Shown: in pieces, positions 1 to 9,694 of the stretch | Numbering within the stretch: the stretch's first letter is position 1 | Layout: each line of letters begins with the position of its first letter | DNA from: Mayamaea pseudoterrestris | Taxonomy: Eukaryota; Bacillariophyta; Bacillariophyceae; Sellaphorales; Sellaphoraceae | Length of the DNA: 64,000 nucleotides | NCBI GenBank assembly: GCA_027923505.1 | Contig: BROI01000002.1 | Coordinates: 2,108,001 to 2,172,000, forward strand | Direction: 5' to 3' | Made by a program: the position numbers and the translations under genes | The notes under the pieces: model-generated | Told to the model about the DNA's origin: nothing | The model's database searches: none | Seen by the model: only the letters and a program-made list of their open reading frames with translations

Positions 1-192
1 AGAACCACAACGGCTGAAACCTTCTCACGAACTATCAAATTCAAAGCGACCGACACTGGATCCGACTCCCGACAAGTAAAGGCGTCCATGCGAGGACACA
101 TGAATGCTAGAACCTTCATTTTACTGCTGCCACCGACCGTTTTATTTGTGCTGTGGTATTGGAATTGCTGTCAAAATGCTATGCGCAAGTAG
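1..192 (+). CDS. Possible C-terminal end of a tail-anchored membrane protein (partial, 5' end outside window)
   Basis: Frame 1 is open from the window edge to a TAG at 190-192, giving about 63 residues. The last part contains a hydrophobic run (FILLLPPTVLFVLWYW) followed by a short basic tail, as in the C-terminal anchor of a tail-anchored protein. A second frame is open for only 25 codons (to 76) and is the alternative. No family is recognisable from so short a piece. If real, the gene converges on VPS52. The call rests only on the open frame and the hydrophobic segment. Confidence 0.3.
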   Translation, partial: RTTTAETFSRTIKFKATDTGSDSRQVKASMRGHMNARTFILLLPPTVLFVLWYWNCCQNAMRK

Positions 193-410
193 TTTTCCTG
201 GCGCAACTTGCCACAAAAACCATAATCATAGTCTCATTCAAACGGCGAGAGGCTTCGCAAAAGAGTTCCCATGGTGCTCATCGTCGAACATCGATCGCAA
301 GTCGAACGGCGCTTGTCGCAGATTGATCTTTTCACTACCGATCGTTCAATCTATTGCGTCGGCTTTTAATCGGCAGCTGTCGCTCTTACGCCGCATATCA
401 GCTTCTATAC

Positions 411-2960
411 CTAAATGGCGAGAGCATACTTCTTTATTTCGGTCAAGATGACATTCGTCGACACCAAGTCCTTGCAGAACGCCGGCGGCTTGTTGCGCCA
501 GACTTTGCGGATGATATCATGGAAGCGGGTATAGTACAAGAGCAGCTGCGTCAAGACTTGCTTAAGAATCTCCATGCCGTTGCGAAAGTTCGAAAAGTAT
601 GACAAAACATTGCGATTGATCAGTTCCATGTTCGATCTCCAATTGGAAGCAAAGTCGACGACGAGTGACTCAACCACTTGCATGTTCACATCATACGTCT
701 CACCCTTTGGCGTCGCCGCAATGTGAGCTTCCGTTTGCTGGCAAAAGGCAATGAGCTTCGAAAAACCTGTCGCAAGCAGTTCTTCCTCCACAAAGACTTC
801 TCGCTGGCGCATCAAATGCTCCACAAAGTAGTTGAATTCCTTGCCCACGACTCGGCGTTCCTGAAATGTACCAACCACCACATCCAAGTTATTGATGAGA
901 AACACGACTCTCTTGGTATGTGTGGTCTGAATGTCAGCCAATCGCTGAAGCAGCGACCAGTACTCCTGCGTCAATTCATCCAAATCCTCCAAGAGCTTGT
1001 CGCCAGCCGATAGTTTGGCGGCATCGTCGCCAATGGGAGTTGTATGGGTTGACATTGCGGTCGCTGATGGCCGCTGAGGCGTTCTACTCTTATCCTTGTC
1101 GTGCTTATGTTGGCGTCCGCTGTCACTGCCAGCCATGCTCATGGTTTTGCGGTGCAGAATGGTCAAAACGCTGCAACAAAACTCGGCCATGCGCCGACTA
1201 ACAAAATTGGGATGCCAGCTATCTTCAACAGCTCCTAGCTGAGCAGGTGTCGCCGCTTGCAGACTCTTTAGGTTTTGGTCCATGACCGTCTTGAGGCGTG
1301 GCCAGAGCAATCGCGTAATTTGATCAAAAAAGGAGTCGAGCGAGTGAATCTTGCGGAGACGCATCTGACGCTTGAAAGCGTGAGTCACCTTGATCATGAG
1401 CAACAAGCAGAGCGCGTCGTAGCAGGCAAACAAGTAATTTTCAAGTTGCTCGAGCAAGATGCCAAGAGTTGTTTGAAACAGGGGAGTGAAACCATCCCGC
1501 TTGAAAAACTGTCGGCAAAAGACATGCTCGTTGGTAACGGCCTCGCATAAATGAGAAATGAGCGACCGAAACAAGCGCTCATAGTGATACTGCTTTTGCT
1601 CCGATAAAGCTACATGTGCAATGATTGGTTGCTCGGCGGCAGACGACTCTCCCGGACGTCCATCTTCATTGTCGTCCTCGTCGTCATCATTGTTTTCACC
1701 ACCCATGGCGAGACAGTCGGACGCGCGCGTCCCCAACTGAAACACGGGAGACCGTTTCGCTTGCCAACCTCCACTCGCGTTGCTCGCATTCCGCCCCTGC
1801 AGCCACGCATCCGACACAGCAATCACATCCTGTCGCAGCACCGTCTTGCGCGTGACATCCAGCTGCAGCAGCTGCGCCTGGTACGTTGAAAAGAGCGTCG
1901 CCATGGTTTTACTCATGCGCTCCACGTAGACGGCAAACAGTTCCTGCGCAACGACTGGACTCGCCCTCTGCAAAAAGTCTTGGAGCGCGGAGTATTTCAG
2001 CAAGCCATGCACCTGCAGCATGCGCACGTTGGTTTGCTGGTGGTTCGTTAGTGACAGCAGACTCATTTGCTGCAGAAAGCCTTGGCGCACGCGCGTCACG
2101 GCCGTGTGGCGCAGCGCAGTCAGTGACTCGTGGAGTTCTCGACCCGCCTGCGTGTGAGATGGAGCAGTGTCGCAGGCCCACGGCTGCGGCGTATTCTCGT
2201 GCGCGTGCTGGTAAATTTGCTCCAGCTCCTTGACGGCCAGCACGTATTGCGGGTGAATGACTGGACCAGTCGTTAACACGTTAACCAAGTTTGGTGACAC
2301 AACCATATGGACTAAAAACTGCTCGAGTCCTTCCTTGGCGCGCTTGCGGTTGCGCAACTGCACGTCGAGCGTGCGACTCTTGGTTTGCAAGTTTTGTATT
2401 TCGACGGACAAGCCTCCCAAGTCGGCTTGAAAGCCCAGTAGCATTTCCTGCAGCGAGTTGAGTACGCCTTGACATTCGTGTAAATCTTGGTGCATTCGTT
2501 TGATTTCTGGTTGGCGGTCGCGATAGACTTGAATGCACTGCGACTCCAAAATGTCGAGCTCGGAGTGAATTTGATCCGAGTATGACACTAAGTCTAGCGA
2601 GCCATCGGCGAGAGCGGCGCGTAACGACGGATTGGCGAGAAACAGTGCCAAGTCTTGGGAGAGTTGCGTTTCGTTAGTGGCGTCGTCCTCGTCGTCGTTA
2701 GTGTCGGCAGCTGCTTTCGTTTCGCCCTCCTCATCGTCGTTGGTGCTGCCGCTTGGAGGAGGGCTGCTCCGTACCTTTGTCGCTGTCAGCTGCGGGAGCG
2801 CGACCAGCGGACTTGAAGGAGGAGCGTTAGGCGAAGATGGAGCGGGAGTCGTTGAAGTCATGACTGCGATTGCTACAAGAAGAAGAACAGAGATCAGAGG
2901 AGCAACGAGTTTTGCGACGGGACGAGCGTCATGGTCATGGGGCTCGCTGCCATCCATCAT
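411..2960 (-). CDS. VPS52: VPS52, GARP/EARP tethering complex subunit
   Basis: The product is the VPS52 subunit of the GARP (and EARP) complex, which tethers endosome-derived vesicles at the trans-Golgi network. The open frame gives 849 aa. From about residue 95 it follows the VPS52 pattern: an N-terminal coiled coil, a stretch near residues 160-250 containing GFQADLGGLSVEIQNLQTKS and LRNRKRAKEGLEQF, then the long helical body to the C-terminus. Residues 30-80 are Pro/Ser-rich and acidic. Codons 1-33 are doubtful: they encode a hydrophobic run not expected in VPS52, and the DNA there reads like the 3' end of an intron (pyrimidine-rich tract ending TTGTAG, exon resuming at 2872). A donor GTACCG at 2975 and an ATG at 2988 would give a 13-nt first exon and a 103-nt intron. 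Otherwise translation may begin at the ATG at 2861. The neighbour at 3128 is divergent. Identity is firm; the start is not. Confidence 0.88.
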   Translation of the reverse strand: MMDGSEPHDHDARPVAKLVAPLISVLLLVAIAVMTSTTPAPSSPNAPPSSPLVALPQLTATKVRSSPPPSGSTNDDEEGETKAAADTNDDEDDATNETQLSQDLALFLANPSLRAALADGSLDLVSYSDQIHSELDILESQCIQVYRDRQPEIKRMHQDLHECQGVLNSLQEMLLGFQADLGGLSVEIQNLQTKSRTLDVQLRNRKRAKEGLEQFLVHMVVSPNLVNVLTTGPVIHPQYVLAVKELEQIYQHAHENTPQPWACDTAPSHTQAGRELHESLTALRHTAVTRVRQGFLQQMSLLSLTNHQQTNVRMLQVHGLLKYSALQDFLQRASPVVAQELFAVYVERMSKTMATLFSTYQAQLLQLDVTRKTVLRQDVIAVSDAWLQGRNASNASGGWQAKRSPVFQLGTRASDCLAMGGENNDDDEDDNEDGRPGESSAAEQPIIAHVALSEQKQYHYERLFRSLISHLCEAVTNEHVFCRQFFKRDGFTPLFQTTLGILLEQLENYLFACYDALCLLLMIKVTHAFKRQMRLRKIHSLDSFFDQITRLLWPRLKTVMDQNLKSLQAATPAQLGAVEDSWHPNFVSRRMAEFCCSVLTILHRKTMSMAGSDSGRQHKHDKDKSRTPQRPSATAMSTHTTPIGDDAAKLSAGDKLLEDLDELTQEYWSLLQRLADIQTTHTKRVVFLINNLDVVVGTFQERRVVGKEFNYFVEHLMRQREVFVEEELLATGFSKLIAFCQQTEAHIAATPKGETYDVNMQVVESLVVDFASNWRSNMELINRNVLSYFSNFRNGMEILKQVLTQLLLYYTRFHDIIRKVWRNKPPAFCKDLVSTNVILTEIKKYALAI

Positions 2961-2979
2961 TCATCGTAGCGGTACTGGA

Positions 2980-2987
2980 TGACGTCA
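2980..2987. promoter_or_regulatory. TGACGTCA palindrome (CRE-type bZIP site) at the VPS52 5' end
   Basis: An exact TGACGTCA lies just upstream of the VPS52 reading frame and 141 bp from the divergent start at 3128. In diatoms, TGACGT/ACGTCA elements bound by bZIP factors are known from CO2/cAMP-responsive promoters. Function here is inferred only from the match. Confidence 0.3.
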
Positions 2988-3127
2988 TTTATGTCGGACA
3001 GGTACTTGTTGCGACACTGCACTCTTCCGACGGAAGCAAATCGTCATCCACAATTATCATGCGAAAAGCAAGCAAGTCAATCAGCCCTCTGGACCTGAGA
3101 CACCAGCTATTGCAAGAGTAGACTAAC

Positions 3128-5455
3128 ATGACAGCACCAGAATCAGTCTCTATCAAAGTATCGTCTACTGGTGCTTCGCCAAAGAATGGACAAGAACGAA
3201 TGACAATGGATGACGAAGCCACTCCAGTTCGCAGAAATCCTCCAGTCCGACGACCGAGCGTCCAATCGGAGAGTCCTCCGTCTACTATGCGACATCAAAC
3301 GAATGCGGCGTCACCTAGTCGGAGTAGCGTTGGTGGCGCACCTCGATCGGGGTCGTCGCTTCCGCCGCGACCTCCGCATAACGCGCGACATCACCATTCA
3401 TCCTCCGCGTCAGCGACTGCCAGTCCAGCAAAGCAGCAACACTCTCGTCAACACAACAAAAACAAGCAGCAGCATATCGATTTACACCACGCCCAGTCAC
3501 TACCGGATCGCATTGGTTCCGCCGCCTTGGGCGGCACTATCGACTTGCTGAAATTCACCACCGGCCTGGCCTGGCACACGACGGGCGCGTTGGTGGCGCC
3601 GCCGCTGCACTTGACGCGGACGCACATTTTGCCGCAGCTGCTGGCGGCGTTGCGTCTGTGTGTGATTGAAGTGACGCCACTGCGATTGCAGGATTGGTTT
3701 CGCATCTTGGCAACGTCGTTGACGCATGTGGTGACGCTGCTGCGATCGACGCGCTGCGGCAAGCGCGTGCGCAAGTCCATGGTTTCGTTGCTGGTGGACG
3801 TTGTAGATTTGCTAACGACGGAAACCTTTCGACAAGTCATTGTCGATGTCATGGCCTGCGTCGTCAAGTCTGCCGAAGCGTGGAGCACTCCGGAAGCGAA
3901 ACACGCCATGCGCCAATCGGGAGTGACCTTGACGCGCGTCGTGGAATTCATGGCGACGCGGGAGAGTCGACAGCTGACGCAGGATGTAATCTCGCTGGTG
4001 GAGAGTGTTGCAGTCTTAATGGCGGATCCAACGACGATTGTGGCGCTCGCGCAAGTGACGGCCGACTTGTGCTACGCGCTGGAAGCGGAGGAAGCTGGCT
4101 TGTATAAGAAGAAGAGTGATGATGGCAATGTTGACGCGCCACACGATAATGGCGATGCAGCAGCCGAGAACTTGTATCATGGAAGAAGCGACTTTGAGCA
4201 GCAGCGGCGAATGGAACGTAATCAGACCGAGGCGATGACATCGGCGAGCAAGATATTGTCGAGCGATCCGGACGCAACTATGGAGCAAGTTATCCTATCC
4301 AGTTTGGGCGAAACTGTTGCAAACATTTGTTTGGAGGAACAAGAGTCTGGAGGTGCTGACAAAGATGGCAAGGATGACGAGCAAGATGACGACGATCATC
4401 ATAGTTTGCCGAGCGTCATTTTGGCGGCGTCAATGAATGCGCTGGACGATGACGGCGAACAGAAGCAAGATAAGCTGCATGACTCGTGGGAAGCCTTGCA
4501 CGACGACATGCATCCGGAGGAATTGCCGCCTCCGCCGCCTATCCGGGATGGTACCCGCGTGGATGTTGTTTATCTACACGAAAAGATTCACAAACGATCG
4601 CGGCGGTCGCCGGCTGAACGTCTATCAACATCCAATGAGAGGCACCTAAAAAAGCCTCGGGCTGAGAAGGGTACTGGCTTGAAAGATGATGAAAAGAATG
4701 ATGATTTGTCGGTTGAGATTGAGGAGCTTGGATTGAAAGAACGGAGAAAGTCTACCAAAATTCAATTGTTTCCGGAAGAAGATGACCATGATGCCACTTC
4801 GGACGCGGCTGAGGTCAAAGCAAAATCCGATAATCTTCAAAACGCCCATCACACTGACCGCTTACACGATGAAGCGCCAGCAGACCATTTCTATCGGGTG
4901 TTGGACGAAACGATGACGAATTTACGCAAGGATGCGCTGAAACAAATGGTCATTGAGGAGTCGGAGAGAAAACGTGATGATACAGCAAACATGAGCCATG
5001 GCAGAGTTCTTCACGTGGCTGCGGCTGGCGAAGAACCAGACAGTTACACAAAGTCGTCAATGAAGCGAATACTCAATAATTTACGCGACGAGATTGCCGA
5101 TGAACGCAAGAAACAAACTAGTGCGCCCACTACGACGAGTCGGCGTTGGGCGAAATTAGCATTCATTGCACTTGTCCTCCTACTTGGTGCCACATGGATG
5201 GGTCTTGGGTGTTTTGGACTGTATACCATCATGTTTGCTCGTGGCAAAGCGTTACCATTGCCGAACCCAAATATAGCGGCGAGCGAGGGCGGAGCAACTG
5301 GAACGCAGGAGATTGTCATTCGGGTTGTTCGAGAAGTCGTCCACGTTGGAAACGACGGCAAAATGATTGGCAAGGGCGTTGAACGGACTATTCTATCGGA
5401 CAAGGCAATTGATGGACTTACTCAATGTATCGTCAATGCCAAAGACCTGCAGTAG
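3128..5455 (+). CDS. Unrecognised 775-aa protein with one C-terminal membrane segment
   Basis: I do not recognise this family. Residues 1-125 are Ser/Pro/His/Gln-rich and probably disordered. Residues 130-330 form a Leu/Val-rich, mostly helical block with a repeated style (LVDVVDLLTTETFRQVIVD, LTQDVISLVESVAVLMADP). Residues 330-670 are acidic and charged, with Asp/Glu/Lys runs. One membrane segment follows near 674-700 (LAFIALVLLLGATWMGLG), then a 70-residue tail. The start is the first ATG (3128), 167 bp from the divergent VPS52 frame. The layout suggests a single-span membrane protein with a large soluble N-terminal region. No function is proposed. Confidence 0.8.
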   Translation: MTAPESVSIKVSSTGASPKNGQERMTMDDEATPVRRNPPVRRPSVQSESPPSTMRHQTNAASPSRSSVGGAPRSGSSLPPRPPHNARHHHSSSASATASPAKQQHSRQHNKNKQQHIDLHHAQSLPDRIGSAALGGTIDLLKFTTGLAWHTTGALVAPPLHLTRTHILPQLLAALRLCVIEVTPLRLQDWFRILATSLTHVVTLLRSTRCGKRVRKSMVSLLVDVVDLLTTETFRQVIVDVMACVVKSAEAWSTPEAKHAMRQSGVTLTRVVEFMATRESRQLTQDVISLVESVAVLMADPTTIVALAQVTADLCYALEAEEAGLYKKKSDDGNVDAPHDNGDAAAENLYHGRSDFEQQRRMERNQTEAMTSASKILSSDPDATMEQVILSSLGETVANICLEEQESGGADKDGKDDEQDDDDHHSLPSVILAASMNALDDDGEQKQDKLHDSWEALHDDMHPEELPPPPPIRDGTRVDVVYLHEKIHKRSRRSPAERLSTSNERHLKKPRAEKGTGLKDDEKNDDLSVEIEELGLKERRKSTKIQLFPEEDDHDATSDAAEVKAKSDNLQNAHHTDRLHDEAPADHFYRVLDETMTNLRKDALKQMVIEESERKRDDTANMSHGRVLHVAAAGEEPDSYTKSSMKRILNNLRDEIADERKKQTSAPTTTSRRWAKLAFIALVLLLGATWMGLGCFGLYTIMFARGKALPLPNPNIAASEGGATGTQEIVIRVVREVVHVGNDGKMIGKGVERTILSDKAIDGLTQCIVNAKDLQ

Positions 5456-5576
5456 TCTTATTCTATTCAGCTAAAAATTGGGCTCTTATTTGTTTATCAG
5501 CCTGGATTATTCAGTTAATTCGCACGCATGCAGACATATTTTTTATCTAATGCTTAATTAGTTAATTTTGCCTGGT

Positions 5577-6248
5577 TCAGCCTATGCGCGACGTCCTCTT
5601 GCGGCGTGGTCCGTTCGCATGCTTGCAGCGTTGACGACGATGCAAGGATTCACTTAACTCAGAAGAAACGTTTGGATCACCAGCATCATCTTTCGTTTCT
5701 AAACTTTGAGATTTGGCAACTCCCAATAGCTTGCCGGACTGGTCAGAATCGCTTCTCAACACAGCTGCAGTTGTCGTGTCTGTCCTCGTAACTCGATTAT
5801 GCCGACGACCCTTAGATAGCTGCTGCCCCCGATGGCGACGTATCACGGTACCATTCAATGAATGTTCCGATTCATCAGCTTCGTCTTTGCTTAAAACATC
5901 CACGATATCTTCCTTGTTCGACGCATTGTCCGCTACGAGCTGATTTTGACTCTCATCATCTTCATCTACGAAGTGGCTCGACGAGTTGTTTTCGGTGTGG
6001 GAAGTACCTGGAACTTGCTTGGTCTTCGCATTGTGACGCATCATATTGGATGCTGCTGATCTGCTGACAGGGGTAGATAGCAAGAGCCGTGAAAAGAGCG
6101 AAGCTTTTCGGCTCAAACTGTTGCGGCGTTTGTCTCCACCTACACTCGGCGTGTCCATATTCTTTGATCCGAGCAAGTGCTCGCTGTCATCTTCAACATC
6201 GTCAAAGGTCGTTAAACAGATTGTAGAGAAGTTGGTATTGCACTTCAT
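5577..6248 (-). CDS. Hypothetical Ser/Asp/Arg-rich protein, upper-copy relative of the 6720-7490 gene
   Basis: This is a 223-aa frame from the ATG at 6248; the frame is open further upstream but only with a non-ATG start. It has no recognisable domain. It is rich in Ser, Asp and Arg and ends in a very basic segment. It shares a short pattern with the next minus-strand gene: an acidic DDxxxxLLxS stretch near the start, a middle rich in Asn/Asp/Glu, then LSKGR flanked by Arg residues, then a basic tail. The N-terminus may be incomplete, since an upstream exon cannot be excluded. Confidence 0.5.
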   Translation of the reverse strand: MKCNTNFSTICLTTFDDVEDDSEHLLGSKNMDTPSVGGDKRRNSLSRKASLFSRLLLSTPVSRSAASNMMRHNAKTKQVPGTSHTENNSSSHFVDEDDESQNQLVADNASNKEDIVDVLSKDEADESEHSLNGTVIRRHRGQQLSKGRRHNRVTRTDTTTAAVLRSDSDQSGKLLGVAKSQSLETKDDAGDPNVSSELSESLHRRQRCKHANGPRRKRTSRIG

Positions 6249-6719
6249 ATAGATTGTTGTCGTATTGAGCAAATTGCAAGAGAATGATGAACAGAGAGCT
6301 GCTGCTCGAAAGTTGTGAGGAGGCGTAAAATAAAGTGTTCGGGCGAGCTCTTCGAAGCATAGCCCCACGCATCGATGACTCACCAACTGGGTACGTATGT
6401 GTGCAAATTTGTCCTAATTGACATAATTTAATGAGCAAGTGGATCTCGTCTAATTACGCCGGACATAAAAGGCTTCAAGTAGGCAATAATAAAGTTAATC
6501 GTCGTTTTGACCCGTCATTTTTGATGACTCATTGGAATCTTTTGGGATCTTTCGTCATTCTTCGTTTCTTTGCTGGAGTACGAATAGCTATGACATCGCT
6601 GCATAAGGTGATCTGCCTTTGCCAGGGCGTCTTTGAGTGTAAAGCCACAAGGTCTTCATCAGTTTGTAAAGGCACTAAACTAAATTTACAAAAACTACTT
6701 TGTTAAAACTGTAATTGCT
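6249..6719. other. Spacer of about 470 bp between two minus-strand genes
   Basis: It holds the presumed 5' region of the 5577-6248 gene. A short plus-strand frame (6431-6706) shows no protein character and is not called. No repeat or RNA gene is apparent. Confidence 0.5.
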
Positions 6720-7490
6720 CTAAGCGCACGCACCCCTTCGTCGCCATCTCCGCTCTTGATCGGTGTCCTTGTCATCACTTCCCGATGCTTGTCGGCGTCG
6801 ATGGTTCTTGGCTGCCTGTCTGCTGCGCCGCTTTATCGCTTGACTAGCCCAATCAAGAGGCAACTCGCTGGGCTCTTTCCAAATAACAGATTCCGCCGAA
6901 TCAGTCAGGTTCGTGTCGGATTTAGTCGTTGGGTCCAGCGAAACATCCCGTCGAACCTTTCTGGACGCAGGTTTGACGGTGCGAGACTTACGCAATCGTT
7001 GGCGTCCTTTCGACAATTCTCTACTGCGATCGCGCAGGATTAAGGCCCCTTTACCATCTTCTTCATGATCTTCTTCTTCGCGCTCTTCGTCATCGCGGTC
7101 AAGCTCATTCTTAGACGCTGAAGCCTCGAAGACTGTTTCAGAGGATGGATCATCCAACCGAATGTCGTAAGAATTAGGGTTTGTCGTATTGTTTGCATCT
7201 TTCTTGCCCTTAAAGAAAGAGGTACTCTTCGCTGGCAACGAGCGCAGGTTGAGAGAGTTGAGAGCGCTTGAGATACTAGCGATCGTCTTAACGCTGCCTT
7301 TTGGCTTTGCCTGGGAGACCTTTGATCGACTACTTCCACTGAGGAGTGTGACTTCATCATCGTTTTGTCTTTTCTGATCAGTCGCAAGATAGTCTCCAAT
7401 CTTGACTCGTCCTGCACTGCTCCCAGATGCGGGTGCCAAACGATCAGTTCCTTTCGTGTGCCTCGAAGATGGTGGTTCTAAAGTGTTCAT
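6720..7490 (-). CDS. Hypothetical charged low-complexity protein
   Basis: This is a 256-aa frame starting at ATG 7490. The N-terminal half is Ser/Thr/Lys-rich, residues 110-145 hold an acidic run (DDEEREEEDHEEDG), and the C-terminal 100 residues are strongly basic, ending in RRWRRRGACA. LSKGRQRLRKSRT near residue 160 matches LSKGRRHNRVTRT in the gene just downstream on the same strand, so the two are probably an old tandem pair. The acid-then-base layout would suit a nucleic-acid or chromatin contact, but that is only a guess. Confidence 0.6.
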   Translation of the reverse strand: MNTLEPPSSRHTKGTDRLAPASGSSAGRVKIGDYLATDQKRQNDDEVTLLSGSSRSKVSQAKPKGSVKTIASISSALNSLNLRSLPAKSTSFFKGKKDANNTTNPNSYDIRLDDPSSETVFEASASKNELDRDDEEREEEDHEEDGKGALILRDRSRELSKGRQRLRKSRTVKPASRKVRRDVSLDPTTKSDTNLTDSAESVIWKEPSELPLDWASQAIKRRSRQAAKNHRRRQASGSDDKDTDQERRWRRRGACA

Positions 7491-8682
7491 TGACTCGACT
7501 ACTCTTTTCTAGAATTATGGGGTTTTTGATTTTCTGAACGATATAGACCAGGATGATCAATTAATTACAGATGCTCAGCGTTTGAAGAATAGGCATCGAC
7601 GCCCGGTCAACGCCAGATTGACCCGGCATTCGGCGATTCTTCCAACGAATGACCCGAAAATTTCTCCGGAGCGGGACATCATTGACAATAGGGCAATTGA
7701 AGTGGTGCGTCATCCGAGTCACTTTTGTTTGGTTATTGACCAATGTGAGACAAAGCTCCGAATCTCAAGATTCACGGAGAAGTTTGCATATCATTCACTT
7801 CCGCGATTCGTCGTTGTTCCGCGGCGAGAAGATCATGCTGTAATACATACACCACTTGGAGTACTCCGAGTGGAGTATGTATTACACACCACTAGGAGTA
7901 CTCCGAGTAAATGGTACTTGTAGGAATACCGGTAATCTTTAACAACCCAGGCACCCACCGTATGTTAAAGATGCTAGCAGAAGCTTTAGTGCTTGACTGC
8001 ACAACTATTCGTAGTTCTGCTTGGCAAGGTACTGGCCCCTTGGCGGCTGGCGTCGCCACGTAATCCATTTTCCGAAATCGTACTATACCAGAGCTAAGAG
8101 GCGCACGAAAAAGAGCGGGAGGATATTCGTAGGGCACGAGCCAACGGTGCGAAGGTTTGGAGGCTGAATGCAAGGAGGCTTGGAGGCAGCACAAAGACTA
8201 TATGGCCATCGCCATAACTGTTATTGGCGTATATTCGCCAATGTCTTCAAGTGATTCTATTAGTAGTAATCGATTGACTACTATATTGTTCATCCGATTG
8301 TTTCGGAACTCCTATTGAGTCAGCTTGGCACAAAGTAAACACAAAGACTGCTTGCAATGCGCCCAACTAATAGCGGTATCGCTTAACGTGACATGTCCCT
8401 TGGCAATGCATGCGTATTGCAAATGCAGTATGGGCTAGTACAAGTACAACGTGTTTGGCAAGCAACAGCGTGTTGCAATTTTTTATAAAGTCGTGATTGC
8501 TGGGGTAGCTAACAGCGCCGCAATCATCGAGAAGCCGAAGAAACCACTGCGACATCTGATATCCGGATCCTCCCCAAATTCCGATTCCGATTCCAACGAC
8601 ATTTTCGCGCACCAGCATCGATAGCAGACTCCAAGTCTTAATCTTCTCTCTAGTCAGATACTAGCATCTACTTTTGTCAACC
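7491..8682. other. 1.2-kb spacer without a convincing gene
   Basis: Short open frames occur on both strands (7582-7923 plus, 7892-8194 and 8367-8618 minus) but none has domain-like composition. The region contains a 44-bp palindrome and its partial copy (7841-7908), a TACCGGTA site at 7927, and a small inverted repeat (TTGGCG/CGCCAA) at about 8223-8240. It may carry regulatory DNA or the remains of a small repeat. Confidence 0.5.
7841..7884. repeat. 44-bp near-perfect palindrome
   Basis: Each arm is 22 bp and 20 of 22 positions pair, with the centre at AGT|ACT and ends TAATACATA/TATGTATTA. The 23 bases at 7849-7871 are repeated at 7886-7908 with one difference, so half of the palindrome occurs again 37 bp further on. 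It could form a hairpin or a cruciform. Confidence 0.8.
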
Positions 8683-9432
8683 ATGGTCATCCGTAGCGGC
8701 TTTGAAGTGCAGCTTGTGCATGCTGATTCCAAGCTCCCGTTCAAGGAGCATGAAAAGGACGGCAAGATTTACGTCGAGGTGGAGCCAGACGCCGAGTATT
8801 TCATTGCGGTCCGCCGCGTAGACATGTCTGGCCCGCAAGCAATCTTGGGTTCCTATAAACTTGATGGAAAAGCGCTTGGTTATTATTCTACTCATACTGC
8901 CGTCGAAACAATGCCTCGCTTCCTTGGGATTGTCAGTCGAACCAATGGGATTGAGAAGAAGAACGCGTTTCGATTCTCGAAACCTCGCATGGCGACTAAT
9001 GGCGGCGGCTTTGGCGGTACGATGGGAAGCGCAGACATCCACCAGCTCTACGAAGGGATGCTTTTTGGATTGAAGCCTGTGGCAGATTTTACTACTACTT
9101 TTGATGCTGCTTCTGCGGGTGCGGCGAACGCGGCGACGGGCAAAAAGAAGTTTCTCCTATCGACAAGCGGATCCATGACGGTCAAGACGGAAACCGAGCC
9201 CAACAAAATGTTTAATTCCTACGAAAAGTGCAATCTCATTGATACAATCACTCTTTACTATTGCTCTGCTCTTGGCTTGATTCAAGTTGGCGTTCTTGCC
9301 AAGCCTGATACCGCGCGCGCCAGCGTTTGCCCGCCGATCAAGAAACCAGTCGGTCCCGTTTTTTCGACTGTCAAGGATCCAGCGGATCCGTCAAAGTTGA
9401 TTGATATGATTACTTTGACCGACGATGAGTGA
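8683..9432 (+). CDS. Hypothetical protein, possibly DUF7918-like
   Basis: This is a 249-aa frame starting at ATG 8683 in a good context (caaccATGG). The N-terminal 100 residues (FEVQLVHADSKLPF, IYVEVEPDAEYFI, GSYKLDGKALGYY, NAFRFSKP) read as a compact beta-rich domain. They resemble, from memory, the DUF7918-type proteins of fungi and algae, which have no known function. A Gly-rich linker (NGGGFGGTMG) near residue 110 leads to a second, Thr/Lys-rich half containing FNSYEKCNLIDTITLYYCSALG. There is no signal peptide or membrane segment, so it is probably cytosolic or nuclear. The family link is tentative. Confidence 0.7.
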   Translation: MVIRSGFEVQLVHADSKLPFKEHEKDGKIYVEVEPDAEYFIAVRRVDMSGPQAILGSYKLDGKALGYYSTHTAVETMPRFLGIVSRTNGIEKKNAFRFSKPRMATNGGGFGGTMGSADIHQLYEGMLFGLKPVADFTTTFDAASAGAANAATGKKKFLLSTSGSMTVKTETEPNKMFNSYEKCNLIDTITLYYCSALGLIQVGVLAKPDTARASVCPPIKKPVGPVFSTVKDPADPSKLIDMITLTDDE

Positions 9433-9694
9433 AGGAATGAGCGAAACTACCGGTAGAGTTCATTGTAAGGACTGGGGGGAGACGAAATTCGCATTGGTTG
9501 ATGACATTCTGTGTCATGCGACGACATTAAATTCCACTAAAAGACGATAGTAGTGCATGTAACATACAATTGTGAACCATTTATCCAAAGTACATGGGCT
9601 GTAGTTAATTGTGAAGTGAGGAAACATTATGTTGATGGCGCAGTCGCTAACATTACGAAAGCGTCAATACAAAATTGCCATGCCGCGATTTCCA

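Noticed and set aside
6431-6706. Plus-strand frame of 91 codons in the 6.3-6.7 kb spacer
   Set aside because: Composition is not protein-like and there is no supporting context or recognisable motif.
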